In this document: in pieces, positions 48,973-62,500 of the stretch | Numbering within the stretch: position 1 is the stretch's first letter | Layout of the letters: every line of letters begins with the position of its first letter | Assembly (NCBI GenBank): GCA_014905825.1 | Contig: JACGCN010000001.1 | Location: 868,001-932,000 of the forward strand | Reading direction: 5' to 3' | DNA: 64,000 nucleotides | Source of the DNA: Lyophyllum atratum | Lineage: Eukaryota > Basidiomycota > Agaricomycetes > Agaricales > Lyophyllaceae | Made by a program: the position numbers and the translations under genes | Notes under the pieces: generated by a model | Databases searched by the model: none | The model's input: only the letters and a program-made list of their open reading frames with translations | Told to the model about the DNA's origin: nothing

Positions 48973-49174
48973 TATCGGGTCAATGAAGGATGTGGTTGTG
49001 GTAGAAGGTGAGGACGTGTTTAGTACCGATGTTGTCACAACAAGTTGCCCACTGATCCATACATAGTTTATCACTTCGCCCAATCGGCGCTCAAGCTGTC
49101 TACATTGTACTACCACGACCATCCTTCGCTGTAGGATCTGTTACGAAGCTCGCAGGCTGCCGTGTGTCGCAGAG

Positions 49175-52100
49175 ATGGATACTCATGCCTTCGCATCATT
49201 GGCACATGTCCGAGTATTGCTCATCCCAGTGGGCACAATATCCCGGTCGTCATTCGAGAAATATGCTGCAGATATACGCAGTTTTGACTCTGTGAGACTA
49301 GGCGACATTCCTGCGGACCATAAGGATGAAAGGGGTGAGCAAGACCTTAGTATCCCAACCCAGCCGACACTCACCTCCTGCAGCTCGGTTTATGCCCAGT
49401 CCCCTGTCGACTGGATATTTACACCTCAGCTTTCCTACTCACCCTCCGCCCCGCTCTCACCTTCCTTTATCGCTCATTCGTCCCTCTCACTTTCCCTTGG
49501 CTGTCATAGGTGTTGCAGTCTGCTCAAAAACCGATTCTTTGTCCTCGGTCTATGCTCAGTTTAATTCTTCCCTAATCGACATATTTCCTTCCGATGGAAT
49601 ATACCCTCTGGCCAAGAACTGCTTTATATTCGAAGAAAGCGACGATACCAATCTAAACCTCGGGGATAATCTCCCTGGCTTGGTGGTTCTCCCAAGTATG
49701 ATGGGCAACAAGAAGCTGTACATTGGAACTCTGTTGGCAGACCTCTGTTCTCAGATTCTCGGTGAATTTGGAATCGTGGTATGCATAATTTGTTTTCGAA
49801 CCTAGACCTAGATTCATGTGCGTGAGACAGGTTCAAGCCCTGGAAAGCCCTCTGGGTAACGAATATCTGAATTCAACGCTTTTACCTATAATCCCACCAC
49901 TATCGGAATTACCAGAACCTCTAAATGGATCGAAAAGAGATTCACTTCCACCGCTACCTTCCCATAACAGCCAACCTGACATGGGCAAGGCCAACTTCAC
50001 CTTGTCTGCAGCCCCAATGAAGCGCACTTCCTCGGGACCTGGCTTTCGTCAATCCACTGTGAACTCTCAACCTGCAAGGAAAAGGCTGAGCAGTATTGGA
50101 GCCGCCTCGTCCCATGCTCGGCTCTTCAAAGTGCTCGGGGATCTGTTCCTGCTCGCTGGGAGACCCGAGGACGCGATTGTGTGGTATATCCTATCTTTAC
50201 AAAGCATGACAATTTTTCATTTATTGACTTTTTGGCAGGTATCTGGAAGCACTTCAGCTCTTTAAATCCTCACAAGATCATGCATGGCATGCTGCTACTC
50301 TTGAGGGGTTGGCAACGGTTTCCGTAATAGAAGCGTGGTCGGCTGGTAATGGTCTAGTGCGTCAACTCGCACAGTTTGAGTAGGAACATGAGCTTATTCT
50401 AATCAACAGCAAAATTCGACAACCGGATCAAGGGAGCCGTGGACAGAAGTCTCTGACAGACTCACCCAAGCGACTGCCCTTTATTACAAGTCACCCACAA
50501 GTGAAGGCGAGCCGAACCACTCACTCCTCTCATACTTGTATACCTGTTGCGTTCTTCGACATGCATCCTTGCTCTTTGCTACCTGGTCTGCCAAAGGATG
50601 GGGTCCCCTTGCTTTTACGACGATGCTACAGCCGGGACCGAAACCTTATCTTCCACCAACACTCTCTCGGGACGAAACCAGCTGGGCCAACCTCGAGCGT
50701 CTCAGCTCCATCTCTGGGATCTCAAGATCATCCATCGCCAGTATTCTCAGTCAGAGTCACGGGCCATGGCTACTACACCTTGGTGCCAGGGAACGCATTG
50801 CCATACTAGAGGCCATTTCTAGTCTGTATGCCTGCCTTGGATACCGAAGAAAAGAAGCCTATATCTTGCGGGAAGTCCTCGGATGTATCTTGGACCTGAT
50901 GGTTTGTGGTCGTGAGGAAGATGGTCTCTCAAGGATGTCAAGTGTTCCAGGAACTTCGGGCCTTGGAATTCAAGGTCTAAACTCCTCCGGAGGTGGTTGG
51001 AGTGGTGTCGGTGTCAGAATGAGTGAAAGCTCGGATGGCAACGAGAGTATTCTAGCACTTCTGAAATATGTTTGCAAGGTTCTCGGGATCAACCTTGACG
51101 CCGTGAAACTGGTGGAAGCTGACTTTGATAATGATCAAAACTCCCTTGACACTCGTGAAACACCAACACTCAGTTATGAGGGCTATGACAACGAGGCTGC
51201 GATTGGGAGCGAGGAACCATATGGATGGCCTGAACTTCAGGTCGGTGTAGTCCGGGAAGCTGTGGCCGTTGCAGAAGCTTTACCGGGTAAGCACTTTATT
51301 ACGTTGCTGGACTTAAGTGATAACCATGGCCGCCAGATTTTCCCGCTGTCGCCCAATTTGCACTGTCAGCACTCAAAACTCTGCAAACCGTGTTGTCTCC
51401 AGGCGACCAATACCACCTGTATTCAACGTCTTCTCGCGCTTTGATAACGGCTCGAAGACGCGGAGACGCAAAATCGGTAGAATATTGGTCGGGAAGACCC
51501 GTCGTTAGTATCACGATTGCCCCGTAAGCAACCCGTCTGTTGTACCTGTCCGCCAATGTCTTATAGGCTGCATAGTATGCCACTGGTTCGACTGCCCGTT
51601 GAGAAGCCCATATCAGCGCTTCGGTCAACATCCTCGGGAGTTGCTCCTATCTTGACTGGGGGTACGGATCCCTTTCTTTATAATCCTCGAAAGGCTGCAG
51701 TTGGACAGGTTAGTAATCTAAAAATGATCTCTCGAAAAGGTTATATCTTTCCCCACAGGGGAGGACTTTGGTCGTACAATCGGAAATCCTTGAATTCGTT
51801 GTTATCTTGCAAAACCCATATATTTTTGATCTTGAACTGCAATCTTTGTCCCTGAGGTGAGCCTTTGTTGCACAGCGCTCTCTGCATGCTACCAGTTGAT
51901 CTATTCTTAGTACAGCAGGCGTTTCGTTCGAATCACGTCCCCTTCGTGTTCTCATACCTGCAAACTCATTTCATGAAGTAGTTCTTTCTGGGAGGGCCTT
52001 GGAGACCGGAACATTGACTATCCGGGGCTGTCGTGTACAAGCCCCCGGTGGAGCTTTTCGGGAGTTCATTATGCCACTTTCTACCGATGAGGAGGAGCAG

Positions 52101-53945
52101 CGTCTCTCTCGAACGAGAAGTTCCCTCGCGTGTGAGGCCGGTCGGTTCAAATATTCTGGCATCGAATCTTTTCCTTGGGAAAGGGCCAACAGAAGAGCAA
52201 GTCGACCGCCGTCTACTACCGCAAAGACGTCATTCCGGTTTCTGGAGTGCAAAGTTGTTCCAGAACAGCCCCTGCTGCGAATACGGAGGACTTCCCTTAC
52301 TCATGGCGCCCTCATGCTGTACAATGGAGAGATGTGCGGCGTTCCACCAGTTCTGAGATTCGTCACTAATTTACTCAAGGTCCACCATACGGATAACGCT
52401 CGAGAATGTATCTCCGTTACCCATTGACTTTCTGCGACTCGTCTTTGATGACTCTACTATTGCACCTGCGCAACAAGCCCTGGCGGAGGGCGAATTGTCA
52501 GTATTCGACACCTACGAGACCGAATACAGCCTAATTCAGAGGCCTGTATTCTCCTGGAACAAAGAAGAGGCCAAGATCATACAACCCGGCCAGAAACTGT
52601 CTCTCACCGTTACATGCATCGGAAAGGTCGGATGGTGAGCTTAATTAACGCTATCAAACGGTGTCGAGGGCTGATGATCACCTGATCAGTACCAATGGAA
52701 CGCTTCATTTTTCTTATTCTTATGTTCATCGTGAACGACCTATACTCGATGACACCACGGAAGTGTTTCATACTCGCCAAATCTCCTACCCAGTGATGGT
52801 TACTGTCTATCATATGCTTGAGTGTCATGGCCTGGACATCCTACCTTTTCCCCGCTACACCCCAAACGCTCATGACGCAGCTGACAACGAAGTAAGGGCT
52901 CGTAGAAAGACTTTGTATGTGGATGATGAGGGCAGCTGGTGCCTCTTTTCGATCGAAGTGCGGAACACATATGGTTTACCTTTCGATGTTATATTTGAAA
53001 GGCTTCAAGAGGGTTTGTGTCCACTCGTTGACTACTTCCGGTTTTGCTGAGTGTATTCTACATCAGGCGCTCCGCCAACATCTGTCTCGGCGACTGTCCC
53101 CCCAGGATCCATGTCACGGTGAGCTTGCTGGTCAGCGTCAGTGATTGTTCATGATTGTTAAACATCATGGAAACCAGGCTTGTAATTCCAATAAGAAAGT
53201 TCATACTCTCAGAGGAGCAACTGTCCCAGCCCATACCCACATTATCAGATCGTCAATTCGTCGTTCAAAAGTCTAAACTCTCTGTTCATGAAGCAAGGAC
53301 GCAACGCGAATTCTTCTGGTATCGGGAGCACTTGTTCAAATGTGTTCGGGGACGTTGGCGAGAAGTCCGTTTTTCGCACTCATTCGCATACATTTACTGA
53401 TTACCCGAACGACAGACAGGAGGAGTTCGCTCCGGTGACCTTTCGTTGAGGCAACAACGCATGACACTCCCGATGCTAGAAACATTACGGTTAGAGAATG
53501 CGCAAGTGCAAATGTCGCTGGTGGCATACGATGACTCACTTCCCACCCATCATCCCCTTGCCGAGCGAGATGGCAAGTTCTACCCACCCGCAGACCAATT
53601 CGTATATCTCCGCACGAAGATAACCAATACATCTCGTAGGTGTTCCATGCCCTTTCCATCTTTCTGTCGCTAAGTATTGTATGGTCAGCATCTTCGCAGG
53701 TGTTCACTATGGATCTGGAAATGGAGCCATCGGAGCACATTATATACGAAGGTGTTCTCACTGAAATGGCCGTGGGCCGACTGGGGAGTGGCGAATCAAG
53801 GGAGGTGGATACGGCAATATGCTTCCTTGCATACGGGCATTTCGAAATCTCTGCTGAAGTGCGGAGTTTCGACTCCCCCCGGTCAGATACACGAGTGGGA
53901 GTTGGCCAGCTTATCGCCGTAGTGGAGGGGAAAACTGCGAAGTGA
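49175..53945 (+). CDS. TRS120: TRAPP II complex subunit Trs120 (TRAPPC9 family)
   Basis: Trs120 is a large subunit of the TRAPP II complex, a guanine-nucleotide exchange factor for Ypt31/Rab11 at the trans-Golgi. The N-terminal family block is clear: MDTHAFASLAHVRVLLIPVG, RFMPSPLSTGYLHLSF, HFPLAVIGVAVCSKTDSLSS, VYAQFNSSLIDIFPSDGIYP. Then come FVVLPSMMGNKKLYIGTLLA-like sequence, SHARLFKVLGDLFLLAGRPE and DAIVWYLEALQLFKSSQDHA (TPR-like helical region), and YLYTCCVLRHASLLFATWSA. The second half has beta-sandwich (ASPM/SPD-2-Hydin-like) blocks such as GRALETGTLTIRGCRVQAPG, VFSWNKEEAKIIQPGQKLSL and QFVYLRTKITNTS. About fifteen exons; introns around 50-60 nt. The stop is at 53945. All pieces read in order with no break noticed, though not every junction was checked. 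Confidence 0.87.
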
Positions 53946-54119
53946 ATGGAAGCGCTTGAAACTCAGCTTGCGACTACCTTGACACGCTATTTGCGCTGAA
54001 GATTACTTCCCGTGGAGAGAATGTTCTACCATCCTGATGTTGACAAGGAGGCATGGTGGGAGTCAGAGTTCAAGCCGTAGAACTCGTTACATTGACAGTA
54101 TAATCCACAAGGTATCATA

Positions 54120-54664
54120 TTACTCATACTCTGAGTCCTCCTGGCTAAATGCCGCAGAGTATGCCAGTATTGTACCATAGACCAATCTGCATGCCATTGT
54201 TAGAGGCTGTGGTAATAATGACCTGTAAAGACGTGACGCACCCTCCTCCAATAATGGACATGACACAGGCTTTAGGGTCGATGACCTCTGAGTGGGCGAG
54301 TATGATTGGTAGAGCGAATCCAGACACGACGATTATCGATGTGAAGAATCGGCCTAGGTCAATAGGGCCTGAGCTTTCGCCGTACTCGTCAGAGCCACAA
54401 TGGGCAAAGACCGCGTTAGGTAGGGGGGCAATGACGAATGTGAGGGCTTCGGTAAGAATAGGCATGAGTGTAGCCCGAAATCTTCAGTGAAAGAGCGTAC
54501 CGACGAGAAGGGGTAGCCAGTTATGCCATAGAGCACAAGAGAGGATGATCATGAGGAATCCGACGGCGAGCACAAACGAGAGCAAAATAACGGCTGTAGG
54601 ATGGTGGTCAGTTAGGTTTACAAGCCTAGCTCTTGCTCTACACACTTCTGAGACCTGCGGCCAT
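54120..54664 (-). CDS. VPS55: Vps55, late endosomal sorting membrane protein
   Basis: Vps55 (OB-RGRP/LEPROT family) works with Vps68 in late endosome to vacuole traffic. Four exons: MAAGLR at 54664, then VILLSFVLAVGFLMIILSCA and LWHNWLPLLV, then EALTFVIAPLPNAVFAHCGS, DEYGESSGPIDLGRFFTSII and VVSGFALPIILAHSEVIDPK, and the last exon LVYGTILAYSAAFSQEDSEY with the stop at 54120. Four hydrophobic helices and the PNAVFAHCGSDE motif identify the family. The intron joining GG to LVYGT (donor GTGCGT, about 54186-54234) keeps the frame. Length of about 135 residues is normal. Convergent with TRS120, also a membrane-traffic gene. Confidence 0.92.
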
Positions 54665-54861
54665 GGTGAGGCGAACGATTTGTACACTTGCACAGTATGT
54701 AGTTGACAACTAGCACGTCGACCGCGAACATCTCAGCTGTGCCTTACATAATGCTATACACTTGCCTCAAGGAGTCATTATTACTGTTAGTACATAGGGC
54801 ATTGCGAGTACGGAGAACATCCAGATAACGAAGAATAAATTAAGGACAACTGGAGGCGCGT

Positions 54862-57800
54862 CTATGAGCGTGCTCGTCGGGAGCCACGAGTGGTGTAAAC
54901 ATTCCGAGCGTCCGTCAAAGTTCCAACTGATGAACCTGATTTATGTGTAGGACCAGGTTTCGATGGGAGTCTAGTCTGCAAGGGTATGGTTGGTGCCATC
55001 ACCGTGGTCGGTATATTCTCTGGCTCTACCAGAGACTGTGGCAGCTCGAGGGTATCGGTCTCGTCGTCGAGACCATCGTCTTCAGGCAGAGGGAGGTGTT
55101 CTGCCAAGAACGTTTCACTGCCTACGTTCGAGATGCCTTGTCCTCTCCACGCTCTCAAGATCGTATCGCGCGGTTTTGTCAAGTCCCATTGATCAACATG
55201 ATCCCAGGCGCGTTTGTGTGGCGTCGTTCCTGTTGATATGTCTTCTCGTGCGCCCCCCTCGTAAAGTGCTTCTGATGCTGCGTCAAGAGATGCGAGGCTC
55301 CTTGACGCCGCACTGCGATATGAATCTGTCATGGCTCCAAGCCCCAAAGCCTATAAAGACGTCAATCATGATAATACATCATGAACAATTGAAAACGAAC
55401 CTCAGATATAACCCGTGAAGTTATGGATTCGATTCTGCCTGATGTTGATGCGATGGCATTTTGGATATGACGATACTCTGCCTGGACGCCGCTGCCCATC
55501 GAAGTTGTAGCATCGATTCTGGCTCGTTTCGCTCGCGAATGTTGTTCGAAAGCTGGAACAAGTTGATCAGTCAGGTGATATTGACACGAATACTTAACTT
55601 ACCATTGGAACTTGATAGAGACAGGGACTGTGTTTGTCTTTGCACCTGCTTCGAGTACGTCTCCACAGAACCGGATACGGTGCTATGCATCACTTCCACT
55701 CCCTTGCCGAATTCAGATTTTGATGTGCTGAGCATCTGGACGTTCGTTTGAGTGATAGAGATTTGGAATACTGTCATAGAAACTGACCTTGAGAGCGCCA
55801 TCCCTCGTTCGCTTTCCTTCCCCTCTTCTCCTTTGCAAAAGATGAGCAACCTCTACACCATCACTCTCCATCTGATCCGTCATCTCGACGTGTTTTTCCA
55901 TGAACACCTTCAGTTTCTCCTTGCCCTGGCGACTCCCCTCTTGGACAACACCAACGGCGTCCCTCAAGCTACGATCCCTCTCAGCCGTAAAGTCGCCGAG
56001 GAGCCCAGAGACTCGCTGTATCAGCTCATCTTTGGCCTTGTTCCCTTTCAACCTCTCCACCTCCAGCATCTTCATCAGGGCCTCGTTTTGCTGCGTCAAC
56101 CGATTCATCTCTCCGCTCGATGCTTCAGCCGCCAGTGTATTCGCTTGTCGGACATTTTCGAGTTCAGTGTCCAGAAAATCGCTGGTCTCTTGCACAACAG
56201 TGTTGATCAAGGATACCATTGTCGTCAGAGCCACCTCGATCGATCCAAAGGCTTCAGCGCCGACAGACTCTAAGTTTCTGCATGTCTCCACACATGTTTT
56301 CGACAAGGATTCACTCCAAGCGGTGAAGCCAGTTTTGAAGGTTGTGTGAGTCTCCTTTATCACATTATGAGCGGTGCGCAATGCTTCAGCTTCTGAGGCA
56401 TCATTGGTGGATATGACGGCGAGCGTCTCTTGGAGAGATTGCAGTTGCTTGTCGATTCTAGAGGAGCATGAGGCAAGGGCTTCGAGTTCTTTTGTCTTGA
56501 ACTGCTTGGTTTCTGTATGGACCCTGAGAATGGTTTGGGAAGACGACTTGGCAAACTCATCCAGCTTCTGCGAAAGTGTACCACTTGCTTCGGAAATGAT
56601 CGTTCCCTGCGTCAGGACAGTCTCTGAATTTGAGTTGGAAATGACGGTCTTGCGCTCTTAAGAAAGCAACCAAATCTTAGTAACGACGAACGTGAATTTG
56701 AACGAGGCGCACCTAGCTTCGCAAACAAGCCCCCAATGTCCTTTACACTTTGTTTAGCGACCTTCTTGAGCCCGCTCGCAACTTGATCGAGAGCAGCCTC
56801 CGTGTCTTGATGAGCCTTCCTCACTACAATCTCTTCTTCCAGTGCCCCTTTAACCACAATAAGCTCCTCAGTCTTCTGCTCCAGGGTTTCCTCGGCATCT
56901 TGTAATTTGCTCCTGGTATCTTTCAGTTCTTTTTCTCTGATTTTCAACAGCCCAATGCTCTGCTCAAACTCCTCTCGTACACCTCGCATCTGCCCCTCCA
57001 CGATCTCGACTTGCTTTTTGGCTTCCTGCAGCTCCGTTGACCTGAGCTCCTGCTCCGCCGTCATTTGATTCCACGTCTCTTCTGAGAAGAAAATCCCATT
57101 CTTTTCCCGCGCGGCGACCAAATCCGCCTTTAGCCGCTCGATTTCGGTGACGTAGTCCTTGATGAGCGAATTGCGCGTTGTCCGCTGGTTGAGTTCGGGT
57201 TTGTTCCTGATTGACTTGGCACGAATGGCATAGTCGAGCGTAGACAGTGTCTCCTCCATGTTCGAACGTGCAGGAGATATCGTTGCGATGATACAGGTCT
57301 TCGTGCGGCCGCCGAGGGAGTCTTGCAAAAGACGCGTGAGCTTTGATTCACTGTATATGGATTAGTACCTCGTTTCTTTGATTAAAAATGAGTGATATGT
57401 GTACCGATAAGGAATATGTGACGCCTTGTCGACAAGTGCATTGATAACTCTCCCAAGAGTAAGGAGGCTCTGGTTGATCATGCCCGCTTCTCTGGCTCTC
57501 TTGTTCTCCGCTCCAGAACGACCGATGTTTTCTGACCCAGCTAGATCAACAAGATTGAGCTTCCCGATTTTCAGAAGGTCCTCTCCGACGATCGAAGGCT
57601 CCTTGACATGGACAGTTACGGAAAAGACAGAGTGTGAACGACTGGAGTGGTCGTTGAACTTGGTAGCCGCAATTTGTCTCCGATGGCTTCCCTTCGTTAA
57701 AACAGCCAACGCGGCCTGAGAATCCTTCACCGCAATCTCTTCTAGACCTTGAATTGTAACACCCCGTTTGTTGACATCGTCGAAGATCTTGAGACCGTTA

Positions 57801-58629
57801 TCGGCGACTTTACTTGCGTCCTTGCTCGCCATTCCCATTGGCTGGGTTGAGCCGTTCGGTGCAGAGAGATCAGATGCAAGGAGGTCGCGTAGCTCTTCAT
57901 TGTAAAGCTCAATGTAAGAGACCTTGACACTGTAGTCCGACTTCGAGGTTTCGAGATGATGAAAAAGGCGGAAAAGCACACGAGGTATCATCCCAGCGTT
58001 CGCGGAAGGATTGCCCATTGGAGTAGGGTTCAAGTCACCTTGCATGGTGTATCTGAGGATGAAGGTATCAGTATGCAAGGAATGCAATGGGGATGATTGT
58101 GTACGCACGTCTTGCCTGTACCTGTTTGACCATATGCAAAAAGGGTACAATTGTATCCCATGAGGACCTCCTCAAGCATAGGACTGACTACCTCATGATA
58201 AATCATTGCCTGGTCTGCTTCGGGACCAAATACGAGGTCAAAGGGGTATGTTCGAACCGGTGGCATGGTAACGATGCCTAGACTGGATACAGGAGCAGAT
58301 GCCTCAATAGATACGTCCTTGCTTTTCGCGCCTGACGAGGTGACTATAGTCGGGGAGTTGTCTTGGACTTCGCGCTCCGAACGCCTCCTACATCGAATGA
58401 CAACTTGTATATTCGTCTCAGCGTCCTCTTGTGAGGACATAGATCGTTGGTGCGTTGAAGAAGAAGGCGTAGCAATGGTGGCGTCCTTGTGATGAGAATC
58501 GTCGTGCAGACGCGTCGTGGAAGCGGGCCTGGCCATGACTGAACGAGATCGGGGAGGAGGAGGAGGAGGCATTGGGTTCAGGTTGTTGTTGACCCGTGCA
58601 CGCGACGATGCTGGGCGGCGAGTAGCCAT
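54862..58629 (-). CDS. Kinesin-5 (BimC/Cin8/Eg5 type) mitotic motor
   Basis: This homotetrameric plus-end motor slides antiparallel microtubules apart in the spindle. The start at 58629 gives [16 protein letters not shown] and a Pro-rich tail ([11 protein letters not shown]). Motor domain: [17 protein letters not shown]-loop [11 protein letters not shown] (about 58100), [14 protein letters not shown] (switch I), [15 protein letters not shown] (switch II, about 57550), [19 protein letters not shown] and [13 protein letters not shown] (neck linker start). Then a long coiled coil (56650-57200 and 55800-56600), and a tail with [18 protein letters not shown] and [12 protein letters not shown], the BimC box with its Cdk1-type TPHKR site. 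The stop is at 54862. About eight exons. Frame and catalytic residues are intact. It is head-to-head with ELF1 (136 bases) and close to kinesin-1. Confidence 0.93.
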
Positions 58630-58765
58630 TGTTGTCCGAGCAGACCAGGAGTAACGTTGAGCACAAGGTATGGGCGTGTTCAACCACTGCAAATAGGCGT
58701 CAACGAGATACCGCGTTTGGTCACGTGTCGGCGTGATAATTTGTGCCTCCCGCCATTTGACCACC
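58630..58765. promoter_or_regulatory. 136-bp bidirectional promoter between kinesin-5 and ELF1
   Basis: The divergent start codons at 58629 and 58766 are separated by 136 bases. No TATA box is visible; a CCACC context precedes the ELF1 ATG. Confidence 0.5.
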
Positions 58766-59219
58766 ATGGGCAAACGCAAAAAGTCCTCCAGGAAACCAGC
58801 ACCGTCTAGGCAAAAGGTTCCACTTGGTCCGTCAATATCATGCTCTATACTTCCTTTCACTTGAACCTCACAACCTACCTGTACGCAGATACCGCCTTTA
58901 CCTGTTTATTTTGCCATCACGACAAGTCTGTTACCGTCAGACTTGACAGAAAAGAAGGAGTTGCGCATCTTGTATGCAGAGTCTGTGATCAACGATATCA
59001 GAGCAAAATGAATCGTGAGTGCTCATAACTTGTCTGTGGCGGCTTGTGGCTCACACAGTTCACGCGACAGACCTCACAGAAGCGATCGACATCTACTCGG
59101 AATGGATTGACGCCGCAGACGCAGCACAGAGGGAGGAGCAAGCCCCTCGCCGCCCAGTCGCCTCCACCAGCAGACCAGCTCCCGCCCCAGCCTCCGTGGA
59201 TGACAGCGACGAGGATTAG
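58766..59219 (+). CDS. ELF1: Transcription elongation factor Elf1 (ELOF1)
   Basis: Elf1 is a small zinc-ribbon factor that travels with RNA polymerase II through chromatin. Three exons: MGKRKKSSRKPAPSRQKVPL with the basic tail that touches DNA, then DTAFTCLFCHHDKSVTVRLD (first CxxC), KEGVAHLVCRVCDQRYQSKM (second CxxC), and HLTEAIDIYSEWIDAADAAQ. The C-terminal end is disordered and acidic (SVDDSDED), as in fungal homologues. Both introns (about 58829-58890 and 59011-59068) keep the frame. All four zinc cysteines are present. It sits between two kinesin genes. Confidence 0.95.
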
Positions 59220-59522
59220 AGGGATCGTTCCAGCTTCTTGATTCTGTCTGTACTAGAGATTGTATTTCGGACTTGATAGTGCACAGCACAGTGTATTACG
59301 ATAATAACAACGTATAATGGATTTGAAGGAGATCAGGGAGCTGACCTCAGGGACTTGACCTTGGTGCACTTGTCAGAAATGCCGTTGTCGCGGCAACAAC
59401 CACAAACATCTCCACCCTTTGACCCTCAAGTCCAGGTTTGACGGACACCATACCCCCCACCATATTTCCGCGTCCATTGCACATCCTCTCAGCCGGAGTG
59501 TTTTCTATACCAGAACGCCATC

Positions 59523-62500
59523 ATGGCAAGTTCCACTAACATCAAAGTCGTTTGTCGGTATGCGCGTAGCAACACCCCTTGCCCCAGATACACGCTGATC
59601 CTCTGCGTCTTAGATTCCGGCCAACGAACGCGATCGAAGCCCGTGAAGGCGGCGAGATATGCGTCGGATTTGATGACAACCTACAGTCTGTGCAGATGCG
59701 GGCTACCGCCGTCGGCTCAGGACCAGAGAAGGATGGATTCACGTTTGATAGGGTCTTTCCGATGGGCACCAAGCAGCACGAAGTGTTCGACTATGGTGTT
59801 AAAGAGTGAGTCCTCGTCGACATTTGTAATAGCAGTTAGCCTGATCCATACCTTCGCACCAGTATTGTGAAAGGTAATGTGGCTTTTCATGAGAGTCAGC
59901 TGCACGAGGGTCACAAGGCTTCTGCCCCGTGCATTGTGCGGTAATCATCGCGTTCTTACGTCCACCATGTGCCCTAGATGTCCTCGACGGCTACAACGGC
60001 ACGGTATTCGCTTACGGGCAAACTGGAAGTGGAAAGACGTTTACCATGATGGTGAGTTCATCTCGAAATCAGTCATGGTTACGTAGTGCTGAAGAATCGA
60101 CAGGGAGCTGATATCGATTCGGACGAGCTGAAAGGCATTATTCCCCGTATAACAGAGCAGATCTTCCAATCTATTGTAGAGAGCGATGCGCATCTGGAAT
60201 ACCTCGTCAAAGTATCCTACATGGAAATTTATCTGGAACGAATCCGAGATTTGCTGGCACGTAGGTCCTTTCTATCTATAGGCGTGAGGATTTACGATAC
60301 TGACACGCTGTCCGTTTATCAGCTCAGAACGATAATCTCCAGGTTCACGAAGAGAAGTCTAAGGGTGTGTACGTGAAGAACCTATCAGACTATTATGTGA
60401 GCAGCGCTCGGGAAGTCTATGAGATCATGCGTACAGGTGGTGCAGCCCGTGTTATCTCGTCAACCAGTACGCATTCGTCAATGATGCTCAAAGCCCTGCT
60501 AATCATTCTCCTTCCAAAAAGACATGAATGCAGAATCTTCTCGGTCGCACTCAATCTTTCTCATCACCATTCAACAACGAAATACCGAAACAGGGGCTTT
60601 AAAGACCGGCAATCTTTACCTAGTCGATCTTGCTGGTTCAGAGAAGGTCGGGAAGACGGGCGCTTCTGGACAGACACTTGAAGAAGCGAAGAAAATCAAC
60701 AAATCGCTCTCCGCACTCGGAATGGTCATCAACGCCCTAACGGACAGCAAGGTAGAGTCTCTAAACTTTTCACTCGCCACTACCGGAAAATTCTGTACTG
60801 ATGTCAGTGCCAGGCGAAACACATTCCGTATCGTGATTCCAAGCTTACCCGTATTCTGCAAGAATCATTAGGAGGTAACTCCCGAACGACGCTCATTATC
60901 AACTGTTCTCCCTCCTCCTACAATGAGGCCGAGACCCTCTCTACTCTGCGGTTCGGTATCCGGGCGAAGTCCATCAAGAACACTGCGCGTGTTAACGCGG
61001 AACTCTCCCCGTTGGAACTCAAAGGGCTCCTGGCCAAGGCAAACCTCGCAAACACTGGGTATCAGAAGTATATTGCTGCTCTAGAGGCTGAGCTGGCTAT
61101 CTGGCGCGCCGGCGGCCACGTCGAGCAGTCAGAATGGACGACATCCGCCAAAGCTGCTTCCGCTCCTTCGGCAGCTCCGCCCAAGAAACCCCCTACATCA
61201 CCATCACCATCAACACCTCTTCCTAGCTCACGTAGCATGACACCAGTGAACCCCGCGATTGAGAGCCTCAGGGGAGACTTGGACAGCCGCCCGCAGACAC
61301 CCACTGTGATCGGCCTCGAGAAAGACGAGAGGGAGGACTTCTTGAAACGAGAGAACGAGCTCAGCGATTCGCTTGCAGAGAAAGAGTTCGCACTTGTAAC
61401 CGCTGACAAGCTTGTTAAGGAGCTGAGAGAAGAGTTGACCTTCTTGAAGGAGCAAGAGGCTTCAGTCAATAAGGTTCGCATCTCCGGCATTGCTTAGCGT
61501 GACGCGTTGCTAGGGGCTGACCATTTCTTGCAATTTACAGGAGAATAAGACGATGTCGAGCCAGTTGAATGAGCTGAGACTGCAAGTCGAGAGGCTTGAT
61601 TACGACAACAAAGAGGGCAGCATAACCGTTGACATCCTCAAGGAACAGAACCAAGACGCGAAGAGCGAATTAGAGGAGCTCAAGAAGCAAATTGCTGAGC
61701 TCAAGACCGCTCAGAAAGACGCGACGGCAGAGGATAAGGAGAAACGCAAGCAAGAAAAGATGGCGATGATGATGGCGAAGTTTGATACCGTTCGTAGCTC
61801 CACTCTAATTGTAACCTTTTCAACTTCTGAATGTTCCTTTGTTACAGCAAGGTGCTTTCTCCGAGAAGGACGAACAATTACGACAAATCCTTGCCAAATT
61901 AGATGGTATAGATGCGGCAGGAGCCCTTTCGCCAGAGGATTTGACTGCGATTAGACGTCAATTGTCCGAGGGGCAGAGCATGGTGAGGGAGACTGTTGAT
62001 AGGCTGAGGCAAAGTCAGAAGAGAACGAAATGGTAACCAGAAGACGTGACGAATTGGAAGCGAGGGTCGCCGCACTGGAGACCGAGTACGAGAACTCCTG
62101 GGTAAGCATGCGTTCTTGGAATTGTTTTTACGGATCACTCATGCCTCGCGGTTTTCTCCTTTCTTTCACGATGCAGAGAAGACAATCAATGACGAGGAGA
62201 CTAGCGACGTTGACCTGGCTGAGTCAATGGCGGACCTCAAGGTTTGACTTTACTTCCTACAGCGGGGATTACTTGCCTCCGTTGGAACGCACTAACTGAT
62301 GTTTCTTGCAAGGCTAAGCTCGAAGCTCAATACGCCGCAAAGCGTGACGCACATCTCAGCGAAGCCGCAGACCTCAAGCAACAGCTTGAACTGAAAGCCA
62401 ACGAAGTTCGCAGTTTAAACGCCTCGATCGATAGCCTCAAGAGTGTGAACGAGGAACTGAAGGTGCGCTTAATCGGTTTCACAGAGATCAATAACGGTAA

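Noticed and set aside
58630..58860. Kinesin-5 start at 58860
   Set aside because: This extension would run through the ELF1 coding start on the other strand; MATRRPASS at 58629 is the usual kind of kinesin-5 start.
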